DNA from: Methylomonas sp.
Lineage (GTDB): Bacteria; Pseudomonadota; Gammaproteobacteria; Methylococcales; Methylomonadaceae
NCBI RefSeq assembly: GCF_023228165.1
Contig: NZ_JALOBS010000001.1
Location: 124,001-188,000, forward strand
Length of the DNA: 64,000 nucleotides
Direction of reading: 5' to 3'
How positions within the stretch are numbered: the stretch's first letter is position 1; each line of letters starts with the position of its first letter. Below the pieces are notes generated by a model that saw only the letters and a program-made list of their open reading frames with translations, did no database searches and had not been told where the DNA came from. A program made the position numbers and the translations under genes. This document shows, one piece after another, positions 27,323 to 36,462 of this stretch.

Positions 27323-27685
27323 TTAACCCAAAACTTTTTTGATGGTTTTAAGCAACTGATCGGGATTAAACGGTTTCACAATCCAACCGGTCGCTCCCGC
27401 CTCTTTGCCTTGCTGCTTCTTATCCATGCCGGATTCGGTGGTCAGCATCAGCATAGGGATGAACTTATAATTCGGTAAAGCCCTTAACTCTTTAATCAAA
27501 CTAATGCCATCTTTATTGGGCATGTTGACATCGGTCACCACGCAATCAAAAGCTTGTGATTTGGCTTTATTCAAAGCATCCAGACCATCAACCGCTTCCA
27601 CAACCGTGTACCCAGCCCCTTTTAGGGTAAAGGAAACCATTTGTCTCATGGATGCAGAATCATCGACTGCAAGTATTGTCGCCAC
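27323..27685 (-). CDS. cheY: Chemotaxis response regulator CheY
   Basis: 120 residues, one receiver: ILAVDDSASMRQ with D8/D9, phospho-Asp D52 in VVTDVNMPNKDG, and LTTESG and KPF at the end. The start is GTG at 27683-27685, with AGGAG 8 bases upstream. It is the first gene of the minus-strand chemotaxis operon, so the operon promoter should lie in the gap up to 28132. CheY would switch a flagellar motor or, without flagella, a type IV pilus system. Confidence 0.95.
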   Translation of the reverse strand: MATILAVDDSASMRQMVSFTLKGAGYTVVEAVDGLDALNKAKSQAFDCVVTDVNMPNKDGISLIKELRALPNYKFIPMLMLTTESGMDKKQQGKEAGATGWIVKPFNPDQLLKTIKKVLG

Positions 27686-28132
27686 TGTTTAACTCCTAGA
27701 ACCGTTGAAAAGTAAGCCTATCTAACCCCAAAAAAACCTAATAAACAATCATCGTGTCATAAAACTGAAACCAGCGATGTATTTGTGAGCATTCTATTGA
27801 AGATTAGAATCGAAACAATGGACGAGCCTATTTATGCGAACCACTTAACATACACAACAAACAGATGCATTCGATTGGCAACCCTCAAAAAAACAGCGAA
27901 TGTGTAACTTTTAGATGCCTATATATGTCTGATAAGCAACCAAAAATTAATTCTTGATCTACTATTAGTAGGATAAAAGCATGGCGCGGGGGGCAATCCT
28001 CCTCGATACATATACCCGGCTCAAACCTTAACAAACCCATTATTGTGATTCGTTTAACAGACAAAACCTTGCTATGTGTTAGCCTTTCTTTCAAAAGACA
28101 ATACCGTCACAGCAACTTAAACAGAGGCAACC
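27686..28132. other. 447-base divergent intergenic region, cheY operon and minor pilin operon
   Basis: No convincing gene. A 69-codon minus frame at 27885-28094 lacks a ribosome site and domain pattern. A small hairpin (CTACT-att-AGTAG, near 27960-27972) and a G-rich/C-rich pair (27988-28003) are present. The region must hold both promoters, but I found no pair of consensus boxes strong enough to mark. A TGTGA half-site lies near 28045. Confidence 0.5.
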
Positions 28133-28708
28133 ATGCGTAGTACACATGTCGGAAGTTTAGGTTTTACCTTGATCGAACTTATGGTGACGGTAGCGATTGC
28201 GGCTATTTTGCTGGGCGTTGCCGTACCCAATTTCAGTTCGGCCATCGTCCGAAGCCGTTTGACTGCCAACACCAACGAATTCATAACGTCTCTGAATTTA
28301 GCCAGAAGCGAAGCCATCAAGCGAGGTCAGCAGGTGGTGGTGAGGAAAACCGGCGCTAATTGGGAAAATGGCTGGCAAGTATTCGTTGACATAGACCGCT
28401 CGACAGGGCCCAAACAAAACGTCCTTGATGTCGGCACGGATATTGAGTTGAGAGTTTATTCCGCGTTACCGGCCAATTTCACCCTGCGAGGTAACGGAAA
28501 CTTCGTGAATTTCATCCGATATCAGCCCAATGGCACCAGTAGTCAGCCGGGTAGTTTTGCAATGTGTAATAACGGATCTACGACAGGAGCCAAGCTAATA
28601 ATTGTCAACTCGGTCGGCCGGATACGCATGGCGTCGGATGCGGACGATGACGGAATCCCGGAAAAGGAAGATGGCAATGAAATTAATTCTTGCATAGCAG
28701 GTTTTTGA
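28133..28708 (+). CDS. fimU: Type IV minor pilin FimU/FimT (GspH family)
   Basis: 191 residues. Prepilin motif LGFTLIELMVTVAIAAIL with cleavage after Gly and E5 present. The GspH pseudopilin domain fits NEFITSLNLARSEAIKRG. The C-terminal part has Cys in AMCNNG and SCIAGF that may form a disulfide. FimU is the first gene of the minor pilin operon that primes type IV pilus assembly with PilV, PilW, PilX and PilY1. The fimT name is an alternative. Confidence 0.88.
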   Translation: MRSTHVGSLGFTLIELMVTVAIAAILLGVAVPNFSSAIVRSRLTANTNEFITSLNLARSEAIKRGQQVVVRKTGANWENGWQVFVDIDRSTGPKQNVLDVGTDIELRVYSALPANFTLRGNGNFVNFIRYQPNGTSSQPGSFAMCNNGSTTGAKLIIVNSVGRIRMASDADDDGIPEKEDGNEINSCIAGF

Positions 28709-28711
28709 TCC

Positions 28712-29158
28712 ATGAAAACTAACAACGGCTTTACACTGATCGAAGTTTTGGTTGCCGTCATCATATTAGCAATCGGCCTCTTAGGTTTGGCGGGCATTCA
28801 GACTGTCGGCCTAAAAAATAATCAAAGCGCTTACACCCGAAGTCAAGCGACTCAGTTAGCTTATGATATTGCCGACAGAATGCGAGCCAATGTCGCCGGC
28901 GCCGCCACTTACACCGCAATTAATCCTCCCGACGCGGCAAGCACTAATAACTGCTTTAACGCCACTGGTTGTACACCCGCTGAAATGGCGGAAAGCGACT
29001 TGTTTGCCTGGAACGCTACGTTGACGGATGTTCTGCCGGGCGGTTCAGGCACAATTGTGGTCGCCGGAAACGTCTTTACTATCACGATTACCTGGGACGA
29101 TGACCATGACGGCGATAATTCCAACAATCCCAGTTTCCAAACCAGTTTCCGGTTATGA
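28712..29158 (+). CDS. pilV: Type IV pilus modification/minor pilin PilV
   Basis: 148 residues. Prepilin motif NNGFTLIEVLVAVIILAIGLLG. The following GIQTVGLKNNQSAYTRSQATQLAYDIADRMRANV segment (here in pieces: NNQSAYTRSQATQLAYDI, ADRMRAN) is typical of PilV. Part of the minor pilin tip complex. Its stop overlaps the pilW start as ATGA. Confidence 0.9.
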   Translation: MKTNNGFTLIEVLVAVIILAIGLLGLAGIQTVGLKNNQSAYTRSQATQLAYDIADRMRANVAGAATYTAINPPDAASTNNCFNATGCTPAEMAESDLFAWNATLTDVLPGGSGTIVVAGNVFTITITWDDDHDGDNSNNPSFQTSFRL

Positions 29159-30285
29159 GCATTGACAGATTCGCACAGATCAACAACAGCATTTGCAACA
29201 AAGAATGCTTAAGTAAAAGTATGGTTCGTCCTAAACAGCTAGGTATGACGTTGATCGAAATTTTAATCGCCATGCTATTAGGGGTATTTTTGTTGGCGGG
29301 CGTTTTACAAATTTTTATCAATTCCAAACAAACCTATCGCATGCAGGAAGGCTTATCCAGATTGCAGGAAAACGGTCGCTTTGCTATGGAGTTTATCAGT
29401 CAGGATGTGCGGATGGCCGGATTTTTCGGCTGTTTGAGTAATAATTTCAGTATGGCCAATGTCGAAAACGAACTTAATGACCAATCTGATTTTGCCTGGG
29501 ATATAGCTAATCCCCTGATGGGTTACAATGACGTGGACAATACCTTCGCGGTAATTTCCAATGTCGTAGTCGGCACGGACGTCATCGCTGTACGCGGCTT
29601 ATCCGGCGATGGCATCCCTTTGATAGCGCCCTATTCCGACGCGGCGCAGATGTTCGTTGACCCCACGTTCAATGCCGATTGCCCGGCAGGCAGCGCAACC
29701 ACCTGTCACATAGGCGAAATTCTGATGGTGACCGACTGCTCTCAAGGCACTATTTTTCAGGCCACCAACACGACGGACATAGGCGGTGGCAGTGGCGTTA
29801 ACGTGGTTCACTCAGCAAACAATACCTTTACGCCCGGCAATTCGCCTCCTGCAACTTTTAACAAAAGTTACGGCCCGGGGTCTCAAATTGCCAGACTGCA
29901 AACGTACGCCTACTACATCAGACTCAACCCAGGCAATCAACCTTCTTTATATCGTTCGGAATTAACCACAACCGGCAACGATACCAATGCCGTGTCGGCG
30001 CAGGAGTTGATCGAAGGCATTGAAGACATGCAGATTACTTACGGGGTGGATACCGATGCGAACGGCACCCCAAATTCCTTTCTACCTGCAAACAACATAA
30101 TCGCCGCTAACTGGCCTCAGGTAGTCAGTGTCCGAATTAGTTTGTTGGCCAGAACTATTGAGAACAATCTATCCGCTAACCCAGTACCCTATGACTACAA
30201 TGAAGCCAATAATATAATGCCCGCGGACCGCCGCTTGCGTAGGGTTTTTACCACTACAATTGCCTTGCGTAATCGCCTGCGCTAA
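29155..30285 (+). CDS. pilW: Type IV minor pilin PilW
   Basis: 376 residues, a long minor pilin. The prepilin signature QLGMTLIEILIAMLLGVF (Gly/Met cleavage) is preceded by an unusually long 30-residue leader, so the start may be an internal ATG (MVRPKQLGM at about 29221). RLQENGRFAMEFISQDVRMAG is the PilW landmark. The C-terminal YNEANNIMPADRRLRRVFTT is conserved. It overlaps pilV by 4 bases. Confidence 0.9.
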   Translation: MSIDRFAQINNSICNKECLSKSMVRPKQLGMTLIEILIAMLLGVFLLAGVLQIFINSKQTYRMQEGLSRLQENGRFAMEFISQDVRMAGFFGCLSNNFSMANVENELNDQSDFAWDIANPLMGYNDVDNTFAVISNVVVGTDVIAVRGLSGDGIPLIAPYSDAAQMFVDPTFNADCPAGSATTCHIGEILMVTDCSQGTIFQATNTTDIGGGSGVNVVHSANNTFTPGNSPPATFNKSYGPGSQIARLQTYAYYIRLNPGNQPSLYRSELTTTGNDTNAVSAQELIEGIEDMQITYGVDTDANGTPNSFLPANNIIAANWPQVVSVRISLLARTIENNLSANPVPYDYNEANNIMPADRRLRRVFTTTIALRNRLR

Positions 30286-30299
30286 ACGAGGAGACCAGT

Positions 30300-30830
30300 A
30301 TGCGAATCAACTCAAGCGCTCAATCCGGTGTGGTTTTAGTCGTCGGTTTAATCATGCTACTGCTGCTGACCATCATCGGTGTGGCAGGGGTGCAGAGCAC
30401 TTCACTGGAAGAAAAAATGGCGGGCAACAACCGGGACAGGAATTTGGCTTTCCAATCGGCGGAAGCAGCCTTAAGGGCTGGCGAGGCGAGAATAGAAACC
30501 TTGTGGAATGGCGGGAACGGCTCGATTCAGGCTTTTTGCACAGGCACCGCCGGCCAATTTTCCACGGTCCCAGGTTGCAACAACGCCCCGCCGGACCCGA
30601 AAGCCGCGGCAACCTGGACAGACAACACCAAATCCATTACCCATGATACCGGCAGTAGCATGGTCGGCACGCAACCGCGCTATTTCATAACCTATGTGAC
30701 CGCTTACAACCCAGGCCCCCCGGCCACGCCGATCAGTTTTACCGTGACAGCCAGAGGCACCGGCGGCCAGGATACAACAGAAGTAATTTTACAGAGCCAT
30801 TTTGGCGGCGACTCGGCATTTCTGCCTTAA
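30300..30830 (+). CDS. pilX: Type IV pilus assembly minor pilin PilX
   Basis: 176 residues. The leader ends SAQSG and the helix is VVLVVGLIMLLLLTIIG; as usual for PilX the FTLIE consensus is absent. STSLEEKMAGNNRDRNLAFQ and AEAALRAGE are family landmarks. PilX helps hold the pilus together and supports cell aggregation in other species. It lies 14 bases after pilW. Confidence 0.88.
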   Translation: MRINSSAQSGVVLVVGLIMLLLLTIIGVAGVQSTSLEEKMAGNNRDRNLAFQSAEAALRAGEARIETLWNGGNGSIQAFCTGTAGQFSTVPGCNNAPPDPKAAATWTDNTKSITHDTGSSMVGTQPRYFITYVTAYNPGPPATPISFTVTARGTGGQDTTEVILQSHFGGDSAFLP

Positions 30831-30880
30831 ATTATGAATCACTCAATGATCCGCTCAGGCCAATTGGCCCGGAGTTAAAC

Positions 30881-33800
30881 ATGACTACTAACCTATCCAA
30901 ATTAATTTTCTGGTCTATCGGTTTGATATTAGCCGTTATGGTAACGATACCGGCGCGAGCGGCACCAGGTTTACTGGCCGATTCTCCGCTATTCACCATG
31001 AGCAACGTACCGCCTAATGTATTCTTCGAACTAGACGATTCGGGCTCGATGGACTGGGAAATTCTCACCAAAAACTACTGGCATTCTTGTGCGTACGACA
31101 AGGATAGCCCCGGCAACAACAATAGTCCCGATGATTGCGGAGGTTTATTAAACGACGGTCTAATAAGAATTTATTCCGGTAGCGCGTTTCGCACCTATGC
31201 ATACGTGTTTAACAATGGCGACAATCTCTATAACAGTGGCTGCAATGCCAGTGACTATCCAAAACTGGAAAGTTGCGATTCCGCTGTGCGTGGTTATGAG
31301 TGGCGGGTTCGTTCTTCCGACCTAAATGTCCTTTATTACAACCCGAATACCACTTATTTACCTTGGCAGAACGGCGACGGCACAGCCATGCCGAATGCCA
31401 GCTTCACTGCGGCGAGAAGCAATCCCAAAAGCGGCGAATCCGGCTACAACGACATCAAAAACCTGACCGGATTTGTATTTGAAGTTTGGACGGACAGCCA
31501 CGGCTACAATGGCACCCGCCCCAATCGCGGTTCCAAAATCGATAGAACCGTCGGCGCAAACGGTTTAATGGATTATTGGGACGAACACACCCGGTATACT
31601 GTCAATGCCAATTCCATCACCAAGGATGTCATCACTTATTCCCCTACAGCCAACGGCAACAATAAAGGCCAACTAAATGAGTCCAAGGCCACTACCACCC
31701 TGTTAACAGGACTGAATGGCCGCAGCTTGGCCCAAGAAAAACAAAACATTGCCAACTGGTATCAATATTCCCGCCGCCGTTCTTTCGTTGCTAAAGGCTC
31801 CATCGCCAAAGTCATATCGGAAAAACCCAGTTTTCGCTATGGCTTGAACACGATCAACAGTAGTACTTTTTTTACTGAAGTACCGGATTTAGCGGCCAAT
31901 TTTGCATCTCATAACTCAACCCTTATTAGCGATTTATTCCGTTTCAATTGGCCTGAGTCGGGTACCCCGCTTCGTCGCGGTCTGGAGCGCGTCGGTAAAT
32001 ATTACGACAACACCGATAGCAAGACCGACCCCATTGTCCAGGAATGCCAGCAAAATTTCGCCCTGTTGCTAACCGATGGGTATTGGAATGGTAATAATCC
32101 TTCCGACACCATTAGTGATGCTGATGGCGATGGCCACAGCCGAACGTTAGCGGACGTGGCAAGATACTATTACACCCGCGATTTAAGCCCTTTGGCCGAT
32201 AACGTACCCAACAGCGTGTTCGATACCGTTAATCACCAACATATGGTGACCTTTGGGGTTGCCTTCGGATTAAGCGGATTATTAACCGACGCCGATGGCG
32301 ACGGCTGGCCGGGCACGGCACCCGGTTTGGCTGAAAGCGGTAGCTGGGGTAACCCATTTAATAGCGATCCTGAAAAAATCGACGATCTCTGGCACGCCGC
32401 TTATAACGGCCGCGGCGCTTTCGTATCGGCTTCGTCGCCGGAAGCGGTTAATGCGGCTCTGACCACGGCGCTAGCCAGTATCGGCGACCGTTCGGGAAGT
32501 GCCGCATCGGTTTCTTTTAACACCACCACCTTAACCGGCTCCAGTGCGGTTTTTCTGGCCCAATTCAACAATCTGAATAATAAATGGAGTGGCGACCTAC
32601 TGGCTTTTGCGCTCAACACCATGACTGGGGATGTGGCTCTTACCCCAAGCTGGTCCGTCAGCGGCAACCCTGCGGGGGCCGCGGATATTTTGGACAACCG
32701 CGCCAATCCGGTAACGACACGTATTATTCTGACCCGCGACGGCAGCGGAGGTATTCCTTTTCAATGGGCTAATCTGACAACCGCTCAAAAGGACGATTTA
32801 TTGACCGATCCAAACGGAACCATTGGCGCCGACAATGCCAAGGGACAGGCGCGCCTCAATTACCTACGTGGCGACCGAAGCAACGAACAAAGCCGAAACG
32901 GTACTTATAGCTTTAGGGATCGTAGTAAATTACTCGGCGATATTGTCAATTCCGATCCGGTTTTTGTGGGCTCACCGCGTTCCGCATGGCCGGATAGCGC
33001 TCCATTCCCAACCGCATCCGGTGCCCAATATAGCGATTTTGCAGCCAACAATGTAAACCGAGCCGAAATGGTTTATCTAGGCGCCAACGACGGCATGCTG
33101 CACGGGTTTTCGGCCGCCGACGGCAGCGAAGCCCTTGGGTACATACCAGGCAATTTATTCAGTTCAGGTGACCCCCTAAACGGTTTGCATTATTACACCG
33201 ACACTGCTTTCACGCATCGTTTCTACGTTGACTTGGCTTCTGCCGTTGAAGATGTGTACATTAATACCGGTACAGGCACATCTTGGCATACGGTTTTAGT
33301 AGGCGGAGAACGAGCCGGCGGCAGGGGGATATTTGCTCTGGATATCACCGACCCAACAACGTTTTCCGAGGCTAATGCCAGTCAAATTGCGTTATGGGAG
33401 TTCACCAACAACAATGACGCCGACTTGGGCTTTACCTTCAGTAAACCCAGCATAGGCCTGATGCCAAATGGCCGCTGGGCAGCCATTATAGGTAACGGCT
33501 ATAACAATACCGGAGACGGACAAGCTAAATTATTCGTGCTGTTTCTGGACGGCGGCTTAGACGGCGTTTGGACCCCAGGCACGGACTATATCGAAATTAG
33601 TACAGGCATAGGCAGTATTGCCAACAGCGATTGCATCGATCCCACCAGCGATTGCAACGGCTTGTCCACCCCGCTCGCCGCCGACATATCCGGTGACCAC
33701 GTTATTGACCGGATTTATGCGGGCGATTTAAAAGGCAATATGTGGGCGTTCGACGTATCAAGTGCGACTGCCTCTGATTGGAACGTAGCTTATTCCGGGC

Positions 33801-34558
33801 AACCATTGTTCATCGCCGGCAAACCAATAACTAGCAAGCCCGCATTGGTAGCTCATCCTTCGCAACCCGGCGGTGCGGCACCTAACGTACTGGTATTTTT
33901 CGGTACGGGCCAATATTTGGTCGACACGGATGTAACGAACACCGACGTTCAAGCTTTTTATGGCGTTTGGGATCATGGAACCGCCTCTATCACGTCGGCG
34001 CAGTTGGTCGAACAAACTTTTCTACCAAATGCTTTTACCCTTAATGACGTTGATGTTACCAATCGATTCAGCGTATTAACCAACAATACGGTCGACTACG
34101 CTACTAAACAGGGCTGGTTTATCCAATTAACGCAAAATACTGGTGAACGCGTGATAGTCGATCCCGACATTTTCGGAGATTTTTTGTTTTTCAATACCTG
34201 GATTCCGGAAAATACAGTTTGTAGCGCGGGCGGTTCAGGGGTGTTAATGTCTGTCGATCTTTCAACAGGAGGCCGTCCGGCAACTGCAATATTCGACATA
34301 AATGGCGACAACACGATCGATAGCGCTGACTTACTGTACTCAGGTGGCTCAACTTACGCTGCAACCGGACAACGCTTTACGCGCGGATTACCTGCTTCGT
34401 CAAGTTTCTTAACGGATTACCAATACACACCAGGAACAAGCGGCGGTTCAACCATAGAGAAACGCAGAGTCAGGCCACCAACCGCTCCACCGGAGCCTCC
34501 TCCTGCTACGCCTTTATCGAACATGAAAAGAAACTCATGGCAAGAAATGCATCATTAA
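30881..34558 (+). CDS. pilY1: Type IV pilus tip adhesin/assembly protein PilY1
   Basis: 1225 residues. Signal peptide at the N-terminus (hydrophobic core LIFWSIGLILAVMVTI, then ARAAPG). A von Willebrand-type MIDAS-like DDSGSMDWE occurs about residue 52. EF-hand-like calcium loops DADGDGHSR and DADGDGWPG follow, and the C-terminal half is a beta-propeller with repeated GANDGMLHGF, GGERAGGRGIFALDIT and GDLKGNMWAFDV. The last ~40 residues are proline-rich. PilY1 sits at the pilus tip and controls extension and attachment. It is longest in the operon and 50 bases after pilX. Confidence 0.93.
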   Translation: MTTNLSKLIFWSIGLILAVMVTIPARAAPGLLADSPLFTMSNVPPNVFFELDDSGSMDWEILTKNYWHSCAYDKDSPGNNNSPDDCGGLLNDGLIRIYSGSAFRTYAYVFNNGDNLYNSGCNASDYPKLESCDSAVRGYEWRVRSSDLNVLYYNPNTTYLPWQNGDGTAMPNASFTAARSNPKSGESGYNDIKNLTGFVFEVWTDSHGYNGTRPNRGSKIDRTVGANGLMDYWDEHTRYTVNANSITKDVITYSPTANGNNKGQLNESKATTTLLTGLNGRSLAQEKQNIANWYQYSRRRSFVAKGSIAKVISEKPSFRYGLNTINSSTFFTEVPDLAANFASHNSTLISDLFRFNWPESGTPLRRGLERVGKYYDNTDSKTDPIVQECQQNFALLLTDGYWNGNNPSDTISDADGDGHSRTLADVARYYYTRDLSPLADNVPNSVFDTVNHQHMVTFGVAFGLSGLLTDADGDGWPGTAPGLAESGSWGNPFNSDPEKIDDLWHAAYNGRGAFVSASSPEAVNAALTTALASIGDRSGSAASVSFNTTTLTGSSAVFLAQFNNLNNKWSGDLLAFALNTMTGDVALTPSWSVSGNPAGAADILDNRANPVTTRIILTRDGSGGIPFQWANLTTAQKDDLLTDPNGTIGADNAKGQARLNYLRGDRSNEQSRNGTYSFRDRSKLLGDIVNSDPVFVGSPRSAWPDSAPFPTASGAQYSDFAANNVNRAEMVYLGANDGMLHGFSAADGSEALGYIPGNLFSSGDPLNGLHYYTDTAFTHRFYVDLASAVEDVYINTGTGTSWHTVLVGGERAGGRGIFALDITDPTTFSEANASQIALWEFTNNNDADLGFTFSKPSIGLMPNGRWAAIIGNGYNNTGDGQAKLFVLFLDGGLDGVWTPGTDYIEISTGIGSIANSDCIDPTSDCNGLSTPLAADISGDHVIDRIYAGDLKGNMWAFDVSSATASDWNVAYSGQPLFIAGKPITSKPALVAHPSQPGGAAPNVLVFFGTGQYLVDTDVTNTDVQAFYGVWDHGTASITSAQLVEQTFLPNAFTLNDVDVTNRFSVLTNNTVDYATKQGWFIQLTQNTGERVIVDPDIFGDFLFFNTWIPENTVCSAGGSGVLMSVDLSTGGRPATAIFDINGDNTIDSADLLYSGGSTYAATGQRFTRGLPASSSFLTDYQYTPGTSGGSTIEKRRVRPPTAPPEPPPATPLSNMKRNSWQEMHH

Positions 34559-34574
34559 GTTAAGGGGTCTACAC

Positions 34575-34835
34575 ATGAAAAGTATATTATTATTGTCAGT
34601 CATTTTGACCTTGGCGTTCGCACCCATATTGGTAACGGCAACCGATAGGGGAGCTAATACCGCGCAGCCTGAAAATACTAAACCGATTGCCCTTTACCCT
34701 TTCCAACCCAAAAATCACGAAAGTGGAACTGACAATCACAACTTTGATAGGAACTCCAAGGATGAATACCCCGAACCGGGCGGTACCATCCCAGAGACAC
34801 AACCTGTCGATAAGTCGAACTTTCCTCCCAGTTAA
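34575..34835 (+). CDS. Small secreted hypothetical protein in the minor pilin operon
   Basis: 86 residues. A clean signal peptide (ILLLSVILTLAFAPILVTA) precedes a short polar, Pro/Asn/Asp-rich tail with no domain. It starts 17 bases after the pilY1 stop and ends 19 bases before pilE, so it is co-transcribed. It is probably a periplasmic helper or an evolving pilus-associated peptide. Function unknown. Confidence 0.6.
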   Translation: MKSILLLSVILTLAFAPILVTATDRGANTAQPENTKPIALYPFQPKNHESGTDNHNFDRNSKDEYPEPGGTIPETQPVDKSNFPPS

Positions 34836-34853
34836 ATTTTATCCCCCGGCATT

Positions 34854-35297
34854 ATGCAAAAACAAAAAGCTTTTACGCTTATCGAGTTAATGGTTACCGT
34901 TGCTATTATTGGAATTCTAGCTAGCATTGCGCTGCCCAGTTATCAAGACAGTGTACGCAAATCGCGCCGAGCGGATGCCAAAGCGGCGTTATTGGGATTA
35001 GCTAATGCCATGGAGCGACGCTTTACCGAGCGAAACAGCTATTGCGATGCGGCAGATGCTTCCGGAACCGACACCGGTTGCGGTACAAACGTTGAAGACA
35101 CCGGCACACCTGCAATCTACACCGTTACGCCGGAAACCCAAACGTATTACACGATAACGATCAGTGACGCCACCCTCAGTAGTTATACATTAAGCGCGGC
35201 ACCTACCGGTCCGCAAAGCGGCGATGATTGCGGCACATTTACACTTACTCAGACGGGAGCAAGGGCGGTCGATGGGACAGCTACCAATTGCTGGTAA
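34854..35297 (+). CDS. pilE: Type IV pilin PilE-like
   Basis: 147 residues. The helix is FTLIELMVTVAIIGILASIALPSY with E5. The residue before the cleavage site is Ala (QKAFTLIE), where Gly is normal, which may slow PilD processing. Two Cys pairs (CDAAD/CGTN and CGTF/NCW) suit pilin disulfides. RRADAKAALLGLANAMER matches PilE of minor pilin operons. It closes the operon. Confidence 0.88.
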   Translation: MQKQKAFTLIELMVTVAIIGILASIALPSYQDSVRKSRRADAKAALLGLANAMERRFTERNSYCDAADASGTDTGCGTNVEDTGTPAIYTVTPETQTYYTITISDATLSSYTLSAAPTGPQSGDDCGTFTLTQTGARAVDGTATNCW

Positions 35298-35338
35298 CAA
35301 ACCAGCTTGAAAGCGTTTATGAATACATTTTATGGCCT

Positions 35339-35962
35339 TTAAAGCCAACTGGGTAAATCCATATTATCGGATTTGATCCTTGCCAGCCCGGTACTATGCT
35401 TAGAAACGGGCGATTGATAATCTTCATAGCGGCTTAATAATACATCACAGTCGGTTTCCACCATCAACAGACTGTGATGCAGCGGTTTAACAAATTGTTC
35501 TGTTCGTGCATGTTCTAAAAAACTGAGTAACGCATCGTAATAGCCATCTACATTCAATAAACCGCAGGGCTTGGAATGAATTCCCAGCTGAGCCCAAGTC
35601 CAAATCTCAAACAGTTCCTCAAACGTGCCTATTCCGCCCGGAAGCGCAATAAATCCATCGGCCAGCTCGGCCATCTTCATCTTGCGCTCATGCATGGAAG
35701 CGGTAATATGCAGTTCAGTCAGCCGCGGATGAGCAACTTCCTTATGCGACAGGGCCTTGGGGATGACGCCGACAACCTCGCCGCCAAGCTGCAGCACATG
35801 ATCAGCCAGCGCCCCCATAATACCGATACCAGCCCCACCATAAACCAAACGTAATTTTCGATTAACCAGCGACTCAGCGAGCGCTTTCGCCGAAGCTAAA
35901 TATACGTCTCGTCGACCGGGACTGGAACCGCAATAAACACAGATACTTTTGATGGTTGTCAT
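35339..35962 (-). CDS. TIGR00730/LOG family nucleoside monophosphate phosphoribohydrolase
   Basis: 207 residues. The family signature PGGIGTFEELFEIWTW is intact, and VYCGSSPGRRDVYLASAKALA and LVYGGAGIGIMGALADH form the Rossmann nucleotide site. LOG enzymes release bases from nucleotide 5'-monophosphates; bacterial members have varied roles. It is coupled by ATGA to the small upstream gene. Confidence 0.88.
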   Translation of the reverse strand: MTTIKSICVYCGSSPGRRDVYLASAKALAESLVNRKLRLVYGGAGIGIMGALADHVLQLGGEVVGVIPKALSHKEVAHPRLTELHITASMHERKMKMAELADGFIALPGGIGTFEELFEIWTWAQLGIHSKPCGLLNVDGYYDALLSFLEHARTEQFVKPLHHSLLMVETDCDVLLSRYEDYQSPVSKHSTGLARIKSDNMDLPSWL

Positions 35963-36150
35963 ATTAACTTTGCAAGTTGATGTCTGTTTAGTCTAGGTCC
36001 AAATGATAGTTCAGGCTTATGCGGATCAACGTCATAACATTGGTTACGCTCCCACATAATAGCGGCGGGAAAGCCGAATATCTGCCGGAAAGTTGGTATG
36101 TCATTATCCGCCCAGGTGTTGATTCGCTGGAGACTGCTGTATTTGTTCAT
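35959..36150 (-). CDS. Small conserved-looking hypothetical protein
   Basis: 63 residues, with a compact pattern DIPTFRQIFGFPAAIMWERN and DPHKPELSFGPRLNRHQLAKLI. No family is recognised. The stop overlaps the start of the LOG gene (ATGA), which supports a real, coupled gene. The ribosome site is weak. No transmembrane segment or signal peptide. Confidence 0.55.
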   Translation of the reverse strand: MNKYSSLQRINTWADNDIPTFRQIFGFPAAIMWERNQCYDVDPHKPELSFGPRLNRHQLAKLI

Positions 36151-36240
36151 TCACGAATAATTCTAGTGTTTTGCTGAACCCCAGCTTGCCGACATACAAT
36201 AGCAATTTATCTTTTATACTTCGACCGTTGAGGAAACCGC

Positions 36241-36462
36241 ATGAAATTCAATCCCTGTATCGATCAATGCACCAAAGAAGGTACGCACTGCGAAGGCTGC
36301 GGACGTTCGCATGAGGAAATTGCCGGTACCAAACACATTGTGAAATCCGCAGTAGCGTTTATTCAGTCTCAAAATTACGATAATCCTGAAGAATTTGTTG
36401 CGGCCATCAGCAAAAGTATTTTGAAAAAGTTGCAAAAAGCCAATGAAAGCCACACGGGTTAA
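36241..36462 (+). CDS. DUF1289 family Cys-rich protein
   Basis: 73 residues. NPCIDQCTKEGTHCEGCGRS carries the four Cys of DUF1289 (Cx3C...CxxC), thought to bind a metal or cluster; SHEEIAG is similar to the family's GRSLDEI region. The stop codon overlaps the start of the transporter gene as TAATG, so both are probably made together. Function unknown. Confidence 0.8.
   Translation: MKFNPCIDQCTKEGTHCEGCGRSHEEIAGTKHIVKSAVAFIQSQNYDNPEEFVAAISKSILKKLQKANESHTG

Noticed and set aside
27885..28094. 69-codon minus frame in the cheY to fimU gap
   Set aside because: No ribosome site or recognisable motif; AT-rich intergenic sequence.
30260..30690. Several overlapping frames within pilX
   Set aside because: Shadows of pilX with no independent start or domain.
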